Of a stretch of 64,000 nt of DNA, positions 27,860 to 35,901 are shown in pieces. The notes beneath the pieces were generated by a model. It saw only the letters and a program-made list of their open reading frames with translations, was not told where the DNA came from and ran no database searches. Every line of letters begins with the position of its first letter. The first letter of the stretch is position 1. A program made the position numbers and the translations under genes. This DNA comes from Leptolyngbya sp. FACHB-8 (GTDB lineage: Bacteria > Cyanobacteriota > Cyanobacteriia > Elainellales > Elainellaceae): NCBI RefSeq assembly GCF_014695575.1, contig NZ_JACJOO010000016.1, positions 1 to 64,000 of the forward strand, in the 5' to 3' direction.

Positions 27860-27905
27860 GTTAGGACATAGGAACGAGTGGCAGCACTGCCTCTGATGTC
27901 CTAAC
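27860..27905. repeat. Hairpin upstream of secreted-protein gene
   Basis: A perfect 10-bp inverted repeat (27860-27869 with 27896-27905) has an internal GGCAG/CTGCC pairing in the loop. It lies in the divergent spacer, so it is not an obvious terminator. Confidence 0.55.
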
Positions 27906-28052
27906 TAACGCGACACTAGCAATAAGTATAAAATGCGAAGTGAAGTGCCTGTACGGACAGGCCGTTTGACGCGAGAATTTAGGAAATGCTCCAGCAACCA
28001 ATCATCGAGGCTGAGCGATGCATTCCTCCGTTGTTTCATTTCTATAGTTGCT

Positions 28053-28505
28053 ATGCAAATTAAACTTTCTTTTGGCCTGAAGCGGTTAGCAGCGTGGGGG
28101 GCGATCGCACTCTTAACGCTGGTTCTCTGGCTGCCCGCTGGTACTGCCCAGGCGCTAACTCAGATCCGCCTGTTTGATCTGAACTATCGTGAGTGCCCGC
28201 CAGAGCTAGCAGAAGGAGCGGTTACTCCAGGTGGTGCAGCCCTGGCTGCTAACTGCTTCATTGTGTATGGCAAAACCGAAAATACTTCGGGGCGTCCAGT
28301 ACTCAATGCTGATATTTTTGGTCGCATTCTCGATGCGAATGATAACCCAGTTATGCAAAACCGTACGCGTCTTGGTTCCATTGAGGAAGTACAACCAGGG
28401 ATTGGAGAGTTTGAACTGCGGATTTCAGTGTCAGAAAACCAGGCTACTCCCCTAAAACTGGAGCAGTTTAAAGCCTCTGGATTTGCTGGAAAAGTGCGGC
28501 GGTAA
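28053..28505 (+). CDS. Secreted conserved cyanobacterial protein
   Basis: 150 residues from ATG 28053. The frame is open for 40 codons further upstream, but the signal peptide begins here (KLSFGLKRLAAWGAIALLTLVLWLPAGTAQA). The mature part is ~120 residues with one Cys pair (YRECPPEL, AANCFIVYG) and beta-strand-like segments: GKTENTSGRPVLNADIFGRILDANDN and QNRTRLGSIEEVQPG. The pattern 'xNTSGxPVxxAxIxxRxxDxxxN' resembles FxLYD-type beta-sandwich domains. Some database entries for this family carry a misleading 'biotin carboxylase' label; nothing here supports that activity. Function unknown. Confidence 0.75.
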   Translation: MQIKLSFGLKRLAAWGAIALLTLVLWLPAGTAQALTQIRLFDLNYRECPPELAEGAVTPGGAALAANCFIVYGKTENTSGRPVLNADIFGRILDANDNPVMQNRTRLGSIEEVQPGIGEFELRISVSENQATPLKLEQFKASGFAGKVRR

Positions 28506-28535
28506 CTTCGTAGCTATTAGTTCCGAGACGAAACC

Positions 28536-28573
28536 AAAAGAGAGAGTGGGGTTCTGCTTCCACTCTCTCTTTT
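28536..28573 (+). terminator. Rho-independent terminator
   Basis: A perfect 14-bp stem (28536-28549 with 28560-28573) with A and T runs at the base, 30 bases after the stop of the secreted-protein gene. Confidence 0.88.
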
Positions 28574-28650
28574 ATTAGCCCTCGAGAAAGATTTTCTGAA
28601 ATTCCTGATTTCAACACAGGCAAACTTAAGCCGTGCATTACTAACTGCAA

Positions 28651-28692
28651 AAACAGAACCACCCTTTGCGACGTTAAAGGGTGGTTCTGTTT
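28651..28692. terminator. 17-bp bidirectional terminator
   Basis: Perfect arms 28651-28667 and 28676-28692 around an 8-base loop, lying between convergent genes. It probably ends the minus-strand receiver-like gene. Confidence 0.82.
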
Positions 28693-28741
28693 GAAGTGCC
28701 ATGAGTCTTGTTGCAATGCGGAATAAGAACCCGAGGCCAGA

Positions 28742-28966
28742 TTAATTCAGTTCTGCCAATGTTGCAGAGAGGGTTGCAAGTACTCGATCTGTACTACTAC
28801 CTGATAGATTAGGCCCCCAAAAAACCATGTCTGGCCGTTCTCTTTGAATAATTTCCAGGCTGCTCTCGACAGTGGAAACGGTTAAAACGCTATAGTTTTT
28901 TTCCAGAATGGCTCCAACATTTGGGGAGTCATTAAAACCTTCTTCAATAATTAAGACTTTCATCAA
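28742..28966 (-). CDS. Small degenerate receiver-like protein
   Basis: 74 residues resembling the first two-thirds of a response-regulator receiver domain: the N-terminal strand VLIIEEGFNDSPNVGAIL and a second half-strand DMVFWGPNLSG. The phosphoacceptor Asp expected after 'MVF' is replaced (WGP), and the C-terminal half with the conserved Thr and Lys is missing. It is either a decayed receiver or a small protein that kept the fold's start. It is the second gene of a probable pair with the 53-residue gene 55 bases upstream. Confidence 0.55.
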   Translation of the reverse strand: MMKVLIIEEGFNDSPNVGAILEKNYSVLTVSTVESSLEIIQRERPDMVFWGPNLSGSSTDRVLATLSATLAELN

Positions 28967-29021
28967 CAGGATTCCAAACTAATTGAACACACCGTTATCT
29001 AAAATCAGACGCGCTTACTGT

Positions 29022-29183
29022 TTAGGGCAAATGTTCCAGGTCGAATCGTGCAGCAAGATCGCTCAAGCGATAGGCAACAATGGTGGAGCGGCCAACAGGA
29101 CAGAGCGAGATTGTTCCCTGAACAATCTCAAGCACCCGGTAACGAGTGCCGTCATTCGAAACTAACCAAGCACCAGGGACCAT
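29022..29183 (-). CDS. 53-residue conserved-looking protein
   Basis: A short frame with ATG at 29183 and AAGGAA eight bases upstream. The sequence is compact and beta-rich (GAWLVSNDGTRYRVLEIV, GTISLCPVGRSTIVAYRL) and ends SDLAARFDLEHLP. It looks like a small SH3-type or 'DUF' fold rather than random translation: no rare composition, good codon use. No family is recognised. It lies 55 bases upstream of the degenerate receiver gene in the same direction. Confidence 0.6.
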   Translation of the reverse strand: MVPGAWLVSNDGTRYRVLEIVQGTISLCPVGRSTIVAYRLSDLAARFDLEHLP

Positions 29184-29786
29184 ATCTGTAGTTCCTTAGA
29201 ATGGATTTTAAAGAGTTGGAGATGCAGATTTTGTTGTGATTGTTGATACAAAAGAATATACGGCAGAGTCAGCCTCAGTTAAGCAAACATTAAGAAAATG
29301 TACTTAAAGATTAATTAATTTTTCTTTTTATCAGAGCTTTTTGTCTGTCTTAATGGGTTTCTGTGAGTTTTCTTTAATTCCTGGCCACGTTTCAAGTGCA
29401 TCAGCGGTATTGAGAAGAACATGGAAACCTCTAAAACCACTGATACGCTTAAAGCGCTCCAGTTATTCCTTTGCTTTGGAGATTTCCAGTAATAAAATTA
29501 CCTCCGTGATGTGAGTGCTTTGCCCGCGAAGCGGGCAAAGCACTCACATCACGGGTAAATTCTATGCAGAGATTTCCTTTCATGATGATGCGGAACCTAT
29601 TGCTGCTAGAAGAAAACCTGAAAATACTGGTTTTTAGCGGTTTTAGGGGAGACTACTAATTGTAAAAATGACTGTATCCCAGTTGTCTACCTAAACAGGA
29701 GTATTAAGAAATGTATCTAAAAGAAGATATAAGTACACCAAGTCGCAGGCTTTGATGGAGGTAATCCCTACACTTCAGATCGCTGC
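29184..29786. other. Intergenic region with repeat element
   Basis: About 600 bases without a gene. The AT-rich part near 29290-29345 probably holds the promoter of the minus-strand pair. The second half contains the hairpin element at 29478-29577. No other feature is evident before the 65-residue gene. Confidence 0.45.
29478..29577. repeat. Dispersed element, family 4 (with hairpin)
   Basis: A 24-bp perfect stem (29504-29527 with 29531-29554) closed by a GAA triloop. The left flank GGAGATTTCC...AAAATTACC and right flank GGGTAAATTCT...GCAGA also occur at 42854-42914, where the hairpin is replaced by about 8 unrelated bases. Confidence 0.8.
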
Positions 29787-29984
29787 ATGACTGTTTTCGA
29801 GACGATCAAAAAGATTGCCGCTAATTCTGGCTACCAGCTTTACACCTCCGAAACCCATTCTTTGGAGGGCTATGTTCTTAAGCAGAAAGACGCTAGCTGC
29901 CCTGATGGAATTTTTCAGTCTCTTGACGAGGTGATTGTCTATTTAATGGCGCAAAGCCAGGAGAATGGCCAGGTTGGCAAATAA
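29787..29984 (+). CDS. 65-residue hypothetical protein
   Basis: A small soluble protein with an amphipathic N-terminal helix (TVFETIKKIAANSGYQLY), a central SLEGYVLKQKD segment and a C-terminal helix (SLDEVIVYLMAQSQ). No Cys motif beyond one residue, no membrane segment. ATG at 29787; no clear Shine-Dalgarno sequence. I do not recognise a family; composition and codon use look like a real gene. Terminated by the family 2 hairpin at 30006. Confidence 0.5.
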   Translation: MTVFETIKKIAANSGYQLYTSETHSLEGYVLKQKDASCPDGIFQSLDEVIVYLMAQSQENGQVGK

Positions 29985-30005
29985 CTGCCATTCTTAGAGA
30001 AGGTT

Positions 30006-30087
30006 AGAGTCTGTTTAAGGGTTGTTTTTTCGTGCGAGATGCGCACGAAAAAACAACCCTTTCAGCCAGCTTTAAAACATGCTCTAA
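30006..30087. repeat. Dispersed hairpin repeat, family 2 (copy C)
   Basis: A 20-bp perfect stem (30017-30036 with 30042-30061) built on GGGTTGTTTTTTCGTGCG, flanked by AGAGTCTGTTTAA on the left and TTTCAGCCAGCTTTAAAAC on the right. Its right end, GCTCTA (30081-30086), supplies the TAG stop codon of the minus-strand NAT gene. Confidence 0.85.
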
Positions 30088-30911
30088 ACAAAGCGATCGA
30101 GAACAGAGGTAACATCAGTCGTTGCAGGCAAGGTTAGCAAGAATTCTTTCTCAAGAATGTTGTGTAACTCTACAGTTGTACTTAAAGTATGATGCTCTGT
30201 TTTACCGTCTAAATAACGTATCGTGAATTTATTATTATGTAATGCGTAACGGCACTGAGTGTCAGGTCTTGCAAGGATAAGGGAGTTAACAAATAACGAA
30301 TTGGGATGAGTTGATACATACCAATTACTGACCTCATAATCAGGTAAGTAATGTTCTTGAAGATTAAAGCGGTATAGAGAATTCCACTCGCTTTGTAACT
30401 TAGCCTGCAAGATGTAAGTGCTCTCGGATTTAAATAAACGAAACGGTTCATGAGGAGTATTCTGCTCCAGATCTGGAATAAGTGCTAACGGAGCAGTCAG
30501 GGTTAACCCGCCAAATCCTACATCCACGATGTAGGGCTGAGAACCAATGTCAACACGCAGCAGCATGTGTGTCAACGGATTAATGATTTCTTCTGGAAGA
30601 TTTCATAATACGCGTGCTGCCAAGCAGGTTACTTGAAAACCCAGCGTCAACAGAACCGATCGCAGCAGTAAGTTATGTTCAAAACAGTAGCCTCCACGAC
30701 CTTGGTCAATTAACTTTGACTGCAAGGAGGTTAAGTCGAGGCGTACTGGCTGTTTGAGTAGCGGACTGAGGTTCTCAAAAGCGATCGCTTTTGTATGACA
30801 CAAATGTATTGCTTGTAGTGTTTCAAGGGTAGGAGTGCGATCGCCACTATAATGAATGCGTTGGAAATAAGCATCCAAATTAATGTTTTCAGGTGACGTT
30901 TTTATTTCCAT
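30084..30911 (-). pseudogene. nat: Arylamine N-acetyltransferase, interrupted by in-frame TGA
   Basis: A cysteine-protease-like NAT that would transfer acetyl from acetyl-CoA to arylamines or hydrazines. The full frame of about 275 codons has normal NAT length. The catalytic Cys is in RGGYCFEHN (upstream part). The His (THMLLRVD) and Asp (YIVDVGFGG) are in the downstream part. A single TGA at 30603-30605 interrupts it after AARVL; the next codons (NLPEEIINPLTHMLL) continue the family sequence in the same frame. Homologues, as I recall them, have Trp here, so a single TGG-to-TGA change would explain it. A TTG at 30575 could restart only the second part, which lacks the Cys. Inactive unless read through. 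Confidence 0.88.
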
Positions 30912-31245
30912 TTTCTGTACCTAATGGTATCTCATTACCCTACTATAGCTATTCTCAACACTTGTATTTTGCGTGGAAATTTAAATAGTTTCTAAAAAGT
31001 GGAATGATTTACCCTCACCTTTCAAAAATTATTTCAAGCTGCGTGAAGAAACACTGTTGGAAATAGATTTTAGGAATATCGGCCTCATCTATAATGTCAT
31101 TTTGAGAAGACCGTCTTACTCACTTAATCCCGTGTTCTCAGAATCTCAAGAGATAGCTATTGGGTCGTTTGGGTGTTGATCCCGTTTGGGGCGTTAAAGA
31201 GTCTTTACCCAGTTTTACAGTAGGTCCTAATCCCCAAACATCTAC

Positions 31246-31346
31246 CTAGTAGGCTGCGGCCTAAGTTCGCAACCTATGTTTTTGTGTAGGGTGCGAAGCA
31301 CCCTACACAAAAACATAGGTGATGGATTTCCGCCTCAGCGTACTAG
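31246..31346. repeat. Family 1 hairpin element (copy 1)
   Basis: Begins CTAGTAGGCTGCGG and ends with CAGCGTACTAG, so the ends are partly complementary. Inside is a perfect 23-bp stem (31272-31294 with 31298-31320) closed by a GAA triloop. A second copy lies at 35025-35123. Confidence 0.85.
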
Positions 31347-31720
31347 ATTCTTTGAAGACAAAAAGGTCGGCGTTTATTCTAAAGTTGTTAAGAAATGTGC
31401 TTCAGAATAAACATTGGTCATCGCCGAGACGTGTTGTAGTAAGACAAACAACCTATAGAGGGCTACCGTGAAGGCATACAACGATCCAAGATTGAGGTCC
31501 GGCTAAAGAACTGAGTTGTCCTCCTGGCCGAACTTGCAGATTATCTTTAGACTCCTTGCTGTAGGTCAGTGGTTTATCTTTACAGGCAGAGCTATCAACG
31601 GCTTGATTGTTGTGTACGGTATCTCAAAAACACTAAGTTTTTGTATTTCGCAAGACATTGCTGGGTGAAACGATTCCATAGTTTCACTCAGTGAAATATG
31701 AGAGAAAGAGGTGTGTTTCT

Positions 31721-31760
31721 TAGGAGTGATTGGAGGGCGATCGCTCTCCAATCACTCCTA
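31721..31760. repeat. Palindrome centred on a HIP1 site
   Basis: Arms TAGGAGTGATTGGAG and its complement (31721-31735 with 31746-31760) enclose G-GCGATCGC-T. The dyad axis coincides with that of the HIP1 octamer. A short TTTCAC/GTGAAA palindrome lies at 31683-31695. Confidence 0.75.
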
Positions 31761-31967
31761 GACAAAAGAAACTGTAAGTTTCTTGTGAGAAATATTAAAA
31801 AATGCAACAGAGATAGAACATTGCTATTGCCGCCACTTCGGGACAGCAATAGGAATGCTCTGAACTTTAATTTTATAAAAGTGTAAGAACTAAACAACGA
31901 ATCGCGCACAGGTGTAAAGCACCGCGCACGATTGGTTTCTTCATTTTCCGGTCCACCAAAATGGACT

Positions 31968-32249
31968 TTAAAGGCAAAGAACCTGCCAATCCTGGTTCAA
32001 CCAATACAAGCCGTCGGCCAGCTTAACCACAGCCCCCGGAGTTAAAACTGAGAGGATACCGTCGTTCGATAGTTGATGTCGGACGATTTGGGCGATCGCT
32101 TCCTGTAACTGCTTTCGAGTGGCGGGAGTACCCTGACCTTCCTGGTTGATGCCGGTTTGCGCTTCCCAGTAAAGGGCAATGGGATGATAAGGGCTAGTGG
32201 GTCTTAGGGTGGAGACTATCTCTTGAGAGGAAGTCGAAGTGCTACTCAT
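31968..32249 (-). CDS. 93-residue hypothetical protein
   Basis: A small soluble protein. The N-terminus is Ser/Thr-rich. The rest looks folded: YHPIALYWEAQTGINQEG, a helix TRKQLQEAIAQIVRHQLSNDG, and a C-terminal LTPGAVVKLADGLYWLNQDWQVLCL. No family is recognised; composition and the HIP1 site inside suggest a native gene. ATG at 32249. It is divergent from the MPBQ methyltransferase gene. Confidence 0.6.
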   Translation of the reverse strand: MSSTSTSSQEIVSTLRPTSPYHPIALYWEAQTGINQEGQGTPATRKQLQEAIAQIVRHQLSNDGILSVLTPGAVVKLADGLYWLNQDWQVLCL

Positions 32250-32872
32250 GAATCAATCACAGATAAAATTATGTTCTAAACAGAGCAACGCATGGCTCTA
32301 TCATGCCCGATTGTGGCGGCAACTGCCATCCCCTTCGCTTTGCTACCTATGAAGGAAGTAGGGACTAAGGAACAAGGGAACATCACTGACTATATTAATG
32401 AAATCATCCTCCATTCAGGGTAGTACATTGTATCTCGTATAGCAAACTTCACAGGGTCTGAATACACTACAGCTCAAACTGTTTACGTACCTTCCGGTAT
32501 GTTTTCTTGAAGTCTTAATACTGTATTCAAGCAATACGCGCAATATCCCATCAAATCTTCAAAATCCGCTTGAAAAAGCAAGATGCGCAGGAAGTACAGC
32601 GTTTTTTGCATCTTTATAACCTATTTCCTCCCTGAATATGCCTTAGAACAACACTTTGCAGGGGTTTTCTGAAACGTTTGATACTCTCCAAGCTACTACC
32701 CTGAATTATTGGCTATAAAAGAAATAGACAAGAGTTGCTGAAAAGAGATCGCTGTACTCCTAGCGGCTCTTAACCGTGATAATCTCTAGGATATAGGATT
32801 AGGCATCGCTGGATACGGCAACCTTTGCCAATTTGGTATGCTAGCTGATTTGTTGGATCTCGTATCACCTCC
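32250..32872. other. Divergent intergenic spacer
   Basis: 623 bases between the 93-residue gene and the methyltransferase gene. It should contain promoters for both. No conserved element, long inverted repeat or RNA gene could be identified. Confidence 0.4.
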
Positions 32873-33865
32873 ATGAGTTTACTGTTCGTTCTAGGGGTTC
32901 TCCTCACTCTGTTAGCTGTAGGCATTGGTCTCTATTTGCTCACGGCCCGCCGCTATCAGACCTCTGATTCTGTCGCCAATTCCTATGACCAGTGGACTGA
33001 GGACGGAATCCTGGAATTCTACTGGGGCGAACATATTCATCTAGGCCATTATGGCTCGCCACCCCGACGGAAAAACTTTTTAGTGGCGAAAGCCGACTTT
33101 GTTCATGAAATGGTGCGCTGGGGCGGTTTGGACCAGTTGCCGCCGCACACAACAGTCTTAGATGTGGGCTGTGGTATTGGTGGCAGTAGTCGCATCTTGG
33201 CTCGAGATTATGGGTTTTCGGTAACGGGAATTACCATTAGTCCTCAGCAAGTGCAGCGGGCGCGAGAGCTGACGCCTAAAGGGGTAGACGCCCAGTTTTT
33301 TGTAGATGATGCCATGGCGCTCTCGTTCCCAGATGCCAGTTTTGATGTGGTCTGGTCTGTAGAAGCAGGGCCGCACATGCCTGATAAAGCAATCTTTGCA
33401 CGAGAGTTGATGCGGGTACTAAAACCCGGAGGTATCTTGGTTTTAGCCGATTGGAATCAACGGGACGATCGCCAAAGCCCCTTAAATGCTTGGGAACGTC
33501 CGGTGATGCGGCAGTTACTGGACCAGTGGGCGCACCCTGCATTCTCCAGTATCGAAGGGTTTGCCGAAGTGTTGGAAGCCACAGGTCTGGTTCAAGGAGT
33601 TGTGACCACCGCCGATTGGACGCAGGAAACTCTGCCATCTTGGTTGGACTCTATCTGGCAGGGGATTGCTCGTCCCAGTGGCCTGATTCGTTTTGGGCCG
33701 ACAGGTTTGATTAAGTCGTTACGAGAAGTGCCAACCCTATTACTGATGCGGTTAGCTTTCGGTACGGGACTGTGTCGATTTGGAATGTTTCGAGCCCAGA
33801 GGGCAGATGCATCACCTCCACCGATTACTCAGTCGGTCCCTATGGTTGTTGAAAAGTATAAGTAG
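32873..33865 (+). CDS. MPBQ/MSBQ methyltransferase
   Basis: 330 residues. It is a SAM-dependent enzyme that C-methylates 2-methyl-6-phytyl- and solanesyl-benzoquinol in tocopherol and plastoquinone synthesis. It matches the Synechocystis Sll0418 type from end to end as I recall it: an N-terminal membrane anchor (LLFVLGVLLTLLAVGIGLYLLTARRY), SDSVANSYDQWTEDGILE, the SAM motif VLDVGCGIGGSSRIL, DDAMALSFPDASFDVVWSVEAGPHMPDK, and KPGGILVLADWNQRDDR. The C-terminal LRFGTGLCRFGMF-like end also fits. Plant plastids use this protein or VTE3 for the same step. ATG at 32873; monocistronic. Confidence 0.92.
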   Translation: MSLLFVLGVLLTLLAVGIGLYLLTARRYQTSDSVANSYDQWTEDGILEFYWGEHIHLGHYGSPPRRKNFLVAKADFVHEMVRWGGLDQLPPHTTVLDVGCGIGGSSRILARDYGFSVTGITISPQQVQRARELTPKGVDAQFFVDDAMALSFPDASFDVVWSVEAGPHMPDKAIFARELMRVLKPGGILVLADWNQRDDRQSPLNAWERPVMRQLLDQWAHPAFSSIEGFAEVLEATGLVQGVVTTADWTQETLPSWLDSIWQGIARPSGLIRFGPTGLIKSLREVPTLLLMRLAFGTGLCRFGMFRAQRADASPPPITQSVPMVVEKYK

Positions 33866-33999
33866 GCTGGGATTGGTTCCACCTTTCAACAATGATTCAG
33901 AATTTCTCCCATTGTTGTCCGCAACTTAATTTAAGTCGGATATATTGTTGAGTCATATTATCAGAAATATTTTAGCCCCAGTTCAGGATAAGCTGGAGT

Positions 34000-34038
34000 G
34001 CCTATTTTGGCGTGCGCGAAGCGCACGCCAAAATAGGC
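34000..34038. repeat. Dispersed hairpin repeat with GAA triloop
   Basis: A perfect 18-bp stem (34000-34017 with 34021-34038) has a GAA loop and is followed by TTTTTC. The left flank CAGTTCAGGATAAGCTGGAGTG and right flank TTTTTCAAGTACCG recur at 47574-47646 with different stem bases. It lies between the convergent methyltransferase and exoD genes and would terminate both. Confidence 0.85.
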
Positions 34039-34076
34039 TTTTTCAAGTACCGTGTTAGCAAGGGAAAAGCTCACTG

Positions 34077-34697
34077 TTATAAAGACTGGAGGCGATCGCC
34101 CAAGTGTAAGAAAAATGCTAGAGCCGCACCACTAATACTGGAAAAGAAAAGAGTCGTTACGATGGTCATACCAAATCCTACCAGCATCAGAAACCCATCA
34201 GCTTCCAGAACGCCTATCGACAGCACGAGGATGGTATAGGCGGGAAACATGTTTGTAAAGGGAATGGGGAGTGGTAATGACATTAGCAACCCATTCCAGA
34301 ACAAACACAATCCTCCTAATCGATACAACATCCAATTCTCTCGAACAAATAGCAGGCGAGAGCGAGACAGACGCTCAATTGGGTAAAGAATGCGCGTCAG
34401 GTTTTTAAGAAGTTCTCGCGATAGCTTGGGGGTGAGTTCTAATCGGGCGATTGGAGAAGGTAGGCGAGGCTGATGCCAGCCTATGGCGATTTGGAATCCC
34501 ATAAGTGTAGGACCAGCTGCAAATAGCGCGGATATGCCGGGTAAAGGAATGGGTACCGGAAGGAGCAAGGGTAGCGTAAGGATGATACTAATAACGCCAA
34601 ATCCCTTCTCGCCAGTGCGTTCTAGCAGGGTTGAGATACTGAGTGAGCGATCGGTATATTCTTCAAGTAGAAGCTTAATAGTTTCAGACAGTTTCAT
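34077..34697 (-). CDS. exoD: ExoD-family membrane protein
   Basis: 206 residues. ExoD family proteins are small inner-membrane proteins linked to exopolysaccharide synthesis in rhizobia; their biochemical activity is not established. The sequence starts with a soluble helix (LSETIKLLLEEYTDRSLSISTLLERTGEKGFG) and then has several hydrophobic segments: VISIILTLPLLLPVPIPLPGISALFA (the Pro-rich motif of the family), LGGLCLFWNGLLMSLPLPIPFTNMFPAYTILVL, and MLVGFGMTIVTTLFFSSISGAALAFFL. ATG at 34697. Confidence 0.88.
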   Translation of the reverse strand: MKLSETIKLLLEEYTDRSLSISTLLERTGEKGFGVISIILTLPLLLPVPIPLPGISALFAAGPTLMGFQIAIGWHQPRLPSPIARLELTPKLSRELLKNLTRILYPIERLSRSRLLFVRENWMLYRLGGLCLFWNGLLMSLPLPIPFTNMFPAYTILVLSIGVLEADGFLMLVGFGMTIVTTLFFSSISGAALAFFLHLGDRLQSL

Positions 34698-34739
34698 GGG
34701 GCTATGCTCGCCTCTTCCACCACTTCAGGACCAAAACCC

Positions 34740-34784
34740 AGAACCCTCTTTTTTCGTTGTACAGCCATGAAAAAAGAGGGTTCT
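34740..34784. terminator. 16-bp hairpin upstream of exoD
   Basis: Perfect arms 34740-34755 and 34769-34784 with runs of T and A within the stem and a 13-base loop. It lies 43 bases upstream of the exoD start, where no gene ends, so its role is unclear; in the exoD leader it could act as an attenuator. Confidence 0.6.
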
Positions 34785-35901
34785 AAGTTTTGATGCAAAA
34801 TGGGGATGCGTCCTGTTTGCCCCCGTGTAAAATTGAGTGTGATTGAAACTCAACCAATCTAATAAACTTCCCTCAAAGCTTAACAGAGTAGTAATCCCAA
34901 AAGGACTTTCATAATAACACTTCGGATAGAATATTCTTGAGTATTCAGTCAGCTTGTTCTAATTTTCATATATAGCTTTTGAAGGGTGAATTAGGCGCTT
35001 TTCAAGGGCCATTCAAACTGCTAACTAGTAGGCTGCGGCCTAAGTTCGCAACCTATGTTTTGTGTGGGGTGCGAAGCCCCCCACACAAAACATAGGTGAT
35101 GGATTTCTGCCTCAGCGTACTAGGTAGTCATGATTCAACATAAGGGCAAAAAGGCTGTGTTGCTTCTTTCGTAGGTGATACAGTCTTTTTGCTCCTATGT
35201 TGAATTCAGCTGAGCTACTTGTAGGAAACGCAAATGGCTGTTAAAGAGTGAGTAAGTCTGTGGCGATTCTACCTTTCAAAGTTATTCTACAAACAATGTA
35301 CGAGTGCTATGTCAGGAACCCATGCTTTAAATAATATTATGTTTGGGAAAAATGTAGCAGTACTTTAATACTAAATGGCTCAGCTTAATTAAAACTAATG
35401 GACAGAAGACTGTGCCATGGTGAGTACAAATATAAGACTTGCTATACTTTTGCTAAGAAATCTTTTGTTTATAACAATAAAGATTAAACTATTTTCCTAT
35501 TGTGTTACAAAATAATAGATTGAGTTGGTTAGCTGACCTGGACCAGAGTTAAGTCTGGTGTCTAGCTGGACTTGGCTGGGCTGTATTTACAATAGGCAGA
35601 TTCTGCTGGCTTACGGCTTAGTCAACTCCAGGATGCGTTCCCTGGTTGCTATGCATTCTCTCGAATAGAAATTTGGAACATCTGAGCAAGTTACGCCTCC
35701 TTGCTCCAGTTAAGTTTGCCTCCCTCATTGGCTTTTTATATCAGCTCTAATTCATTCTTAAGAAGAACATTTGATCGATTTTGGACATCCTTGGTTTTCC
35801 TATTCTAAATGTAGGAAAAATAACTTTCTATCTCATCTTCCAGGAGAAAACGAGTATTATTTTAAATTTTGCTCTCGTCACTTAATATAAAAAGATGGAC
35901 T
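34785..35901. other. 1.1-kb region before hybrid kinase gene
   Basis: No gene. It contains the family 1 copy (35025-35123), then an imperfect 25-bp inverted repeat (35134-35158 with 35180-35204), and an AT-rich stretch near 35380-35520 likely to include the kinase promoter. CAGGAG at 35841 is too far from ATG 35902 to be its ribosome binding site. Confidence 0.45.
35025..35123. repeat. Family 1 hairpin element (copy 2)
   Basis: Same layout as 31246-31346: CTAGTAGGCTGCGG at the left, a 22-bp stem (35051-35072 with 35076-35097) with a GAA triloop and one mismatch, and CAGCGTACTAG at the right. One A-T pair of copy 1 is a G-C pair here, so both arms changed together. Confidence 0.85.

Larger units (their letters stand above)
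30912..31967. other. 1-kb intergenic region with repeats and palindromes
   Basis: No gene recognised. It contains the family 1 element at 31246-31346, a 9-bp repeat pair (31372-31380 with 31404-31412), and the HIP1-centred palindrome at 31721-31760. Short frames overlapping these palindromes on both strands are artefacts. Confidence 0.5.

Noticed and set aside
30603-30605. Genome-wide reassignment of UGA to Trp
   Set aside because: Several intact genes here end in TGA (aldehyde dehydrogenase, trmL), and the second interrupted gene carries TAA. A local mutation or error is simpler.
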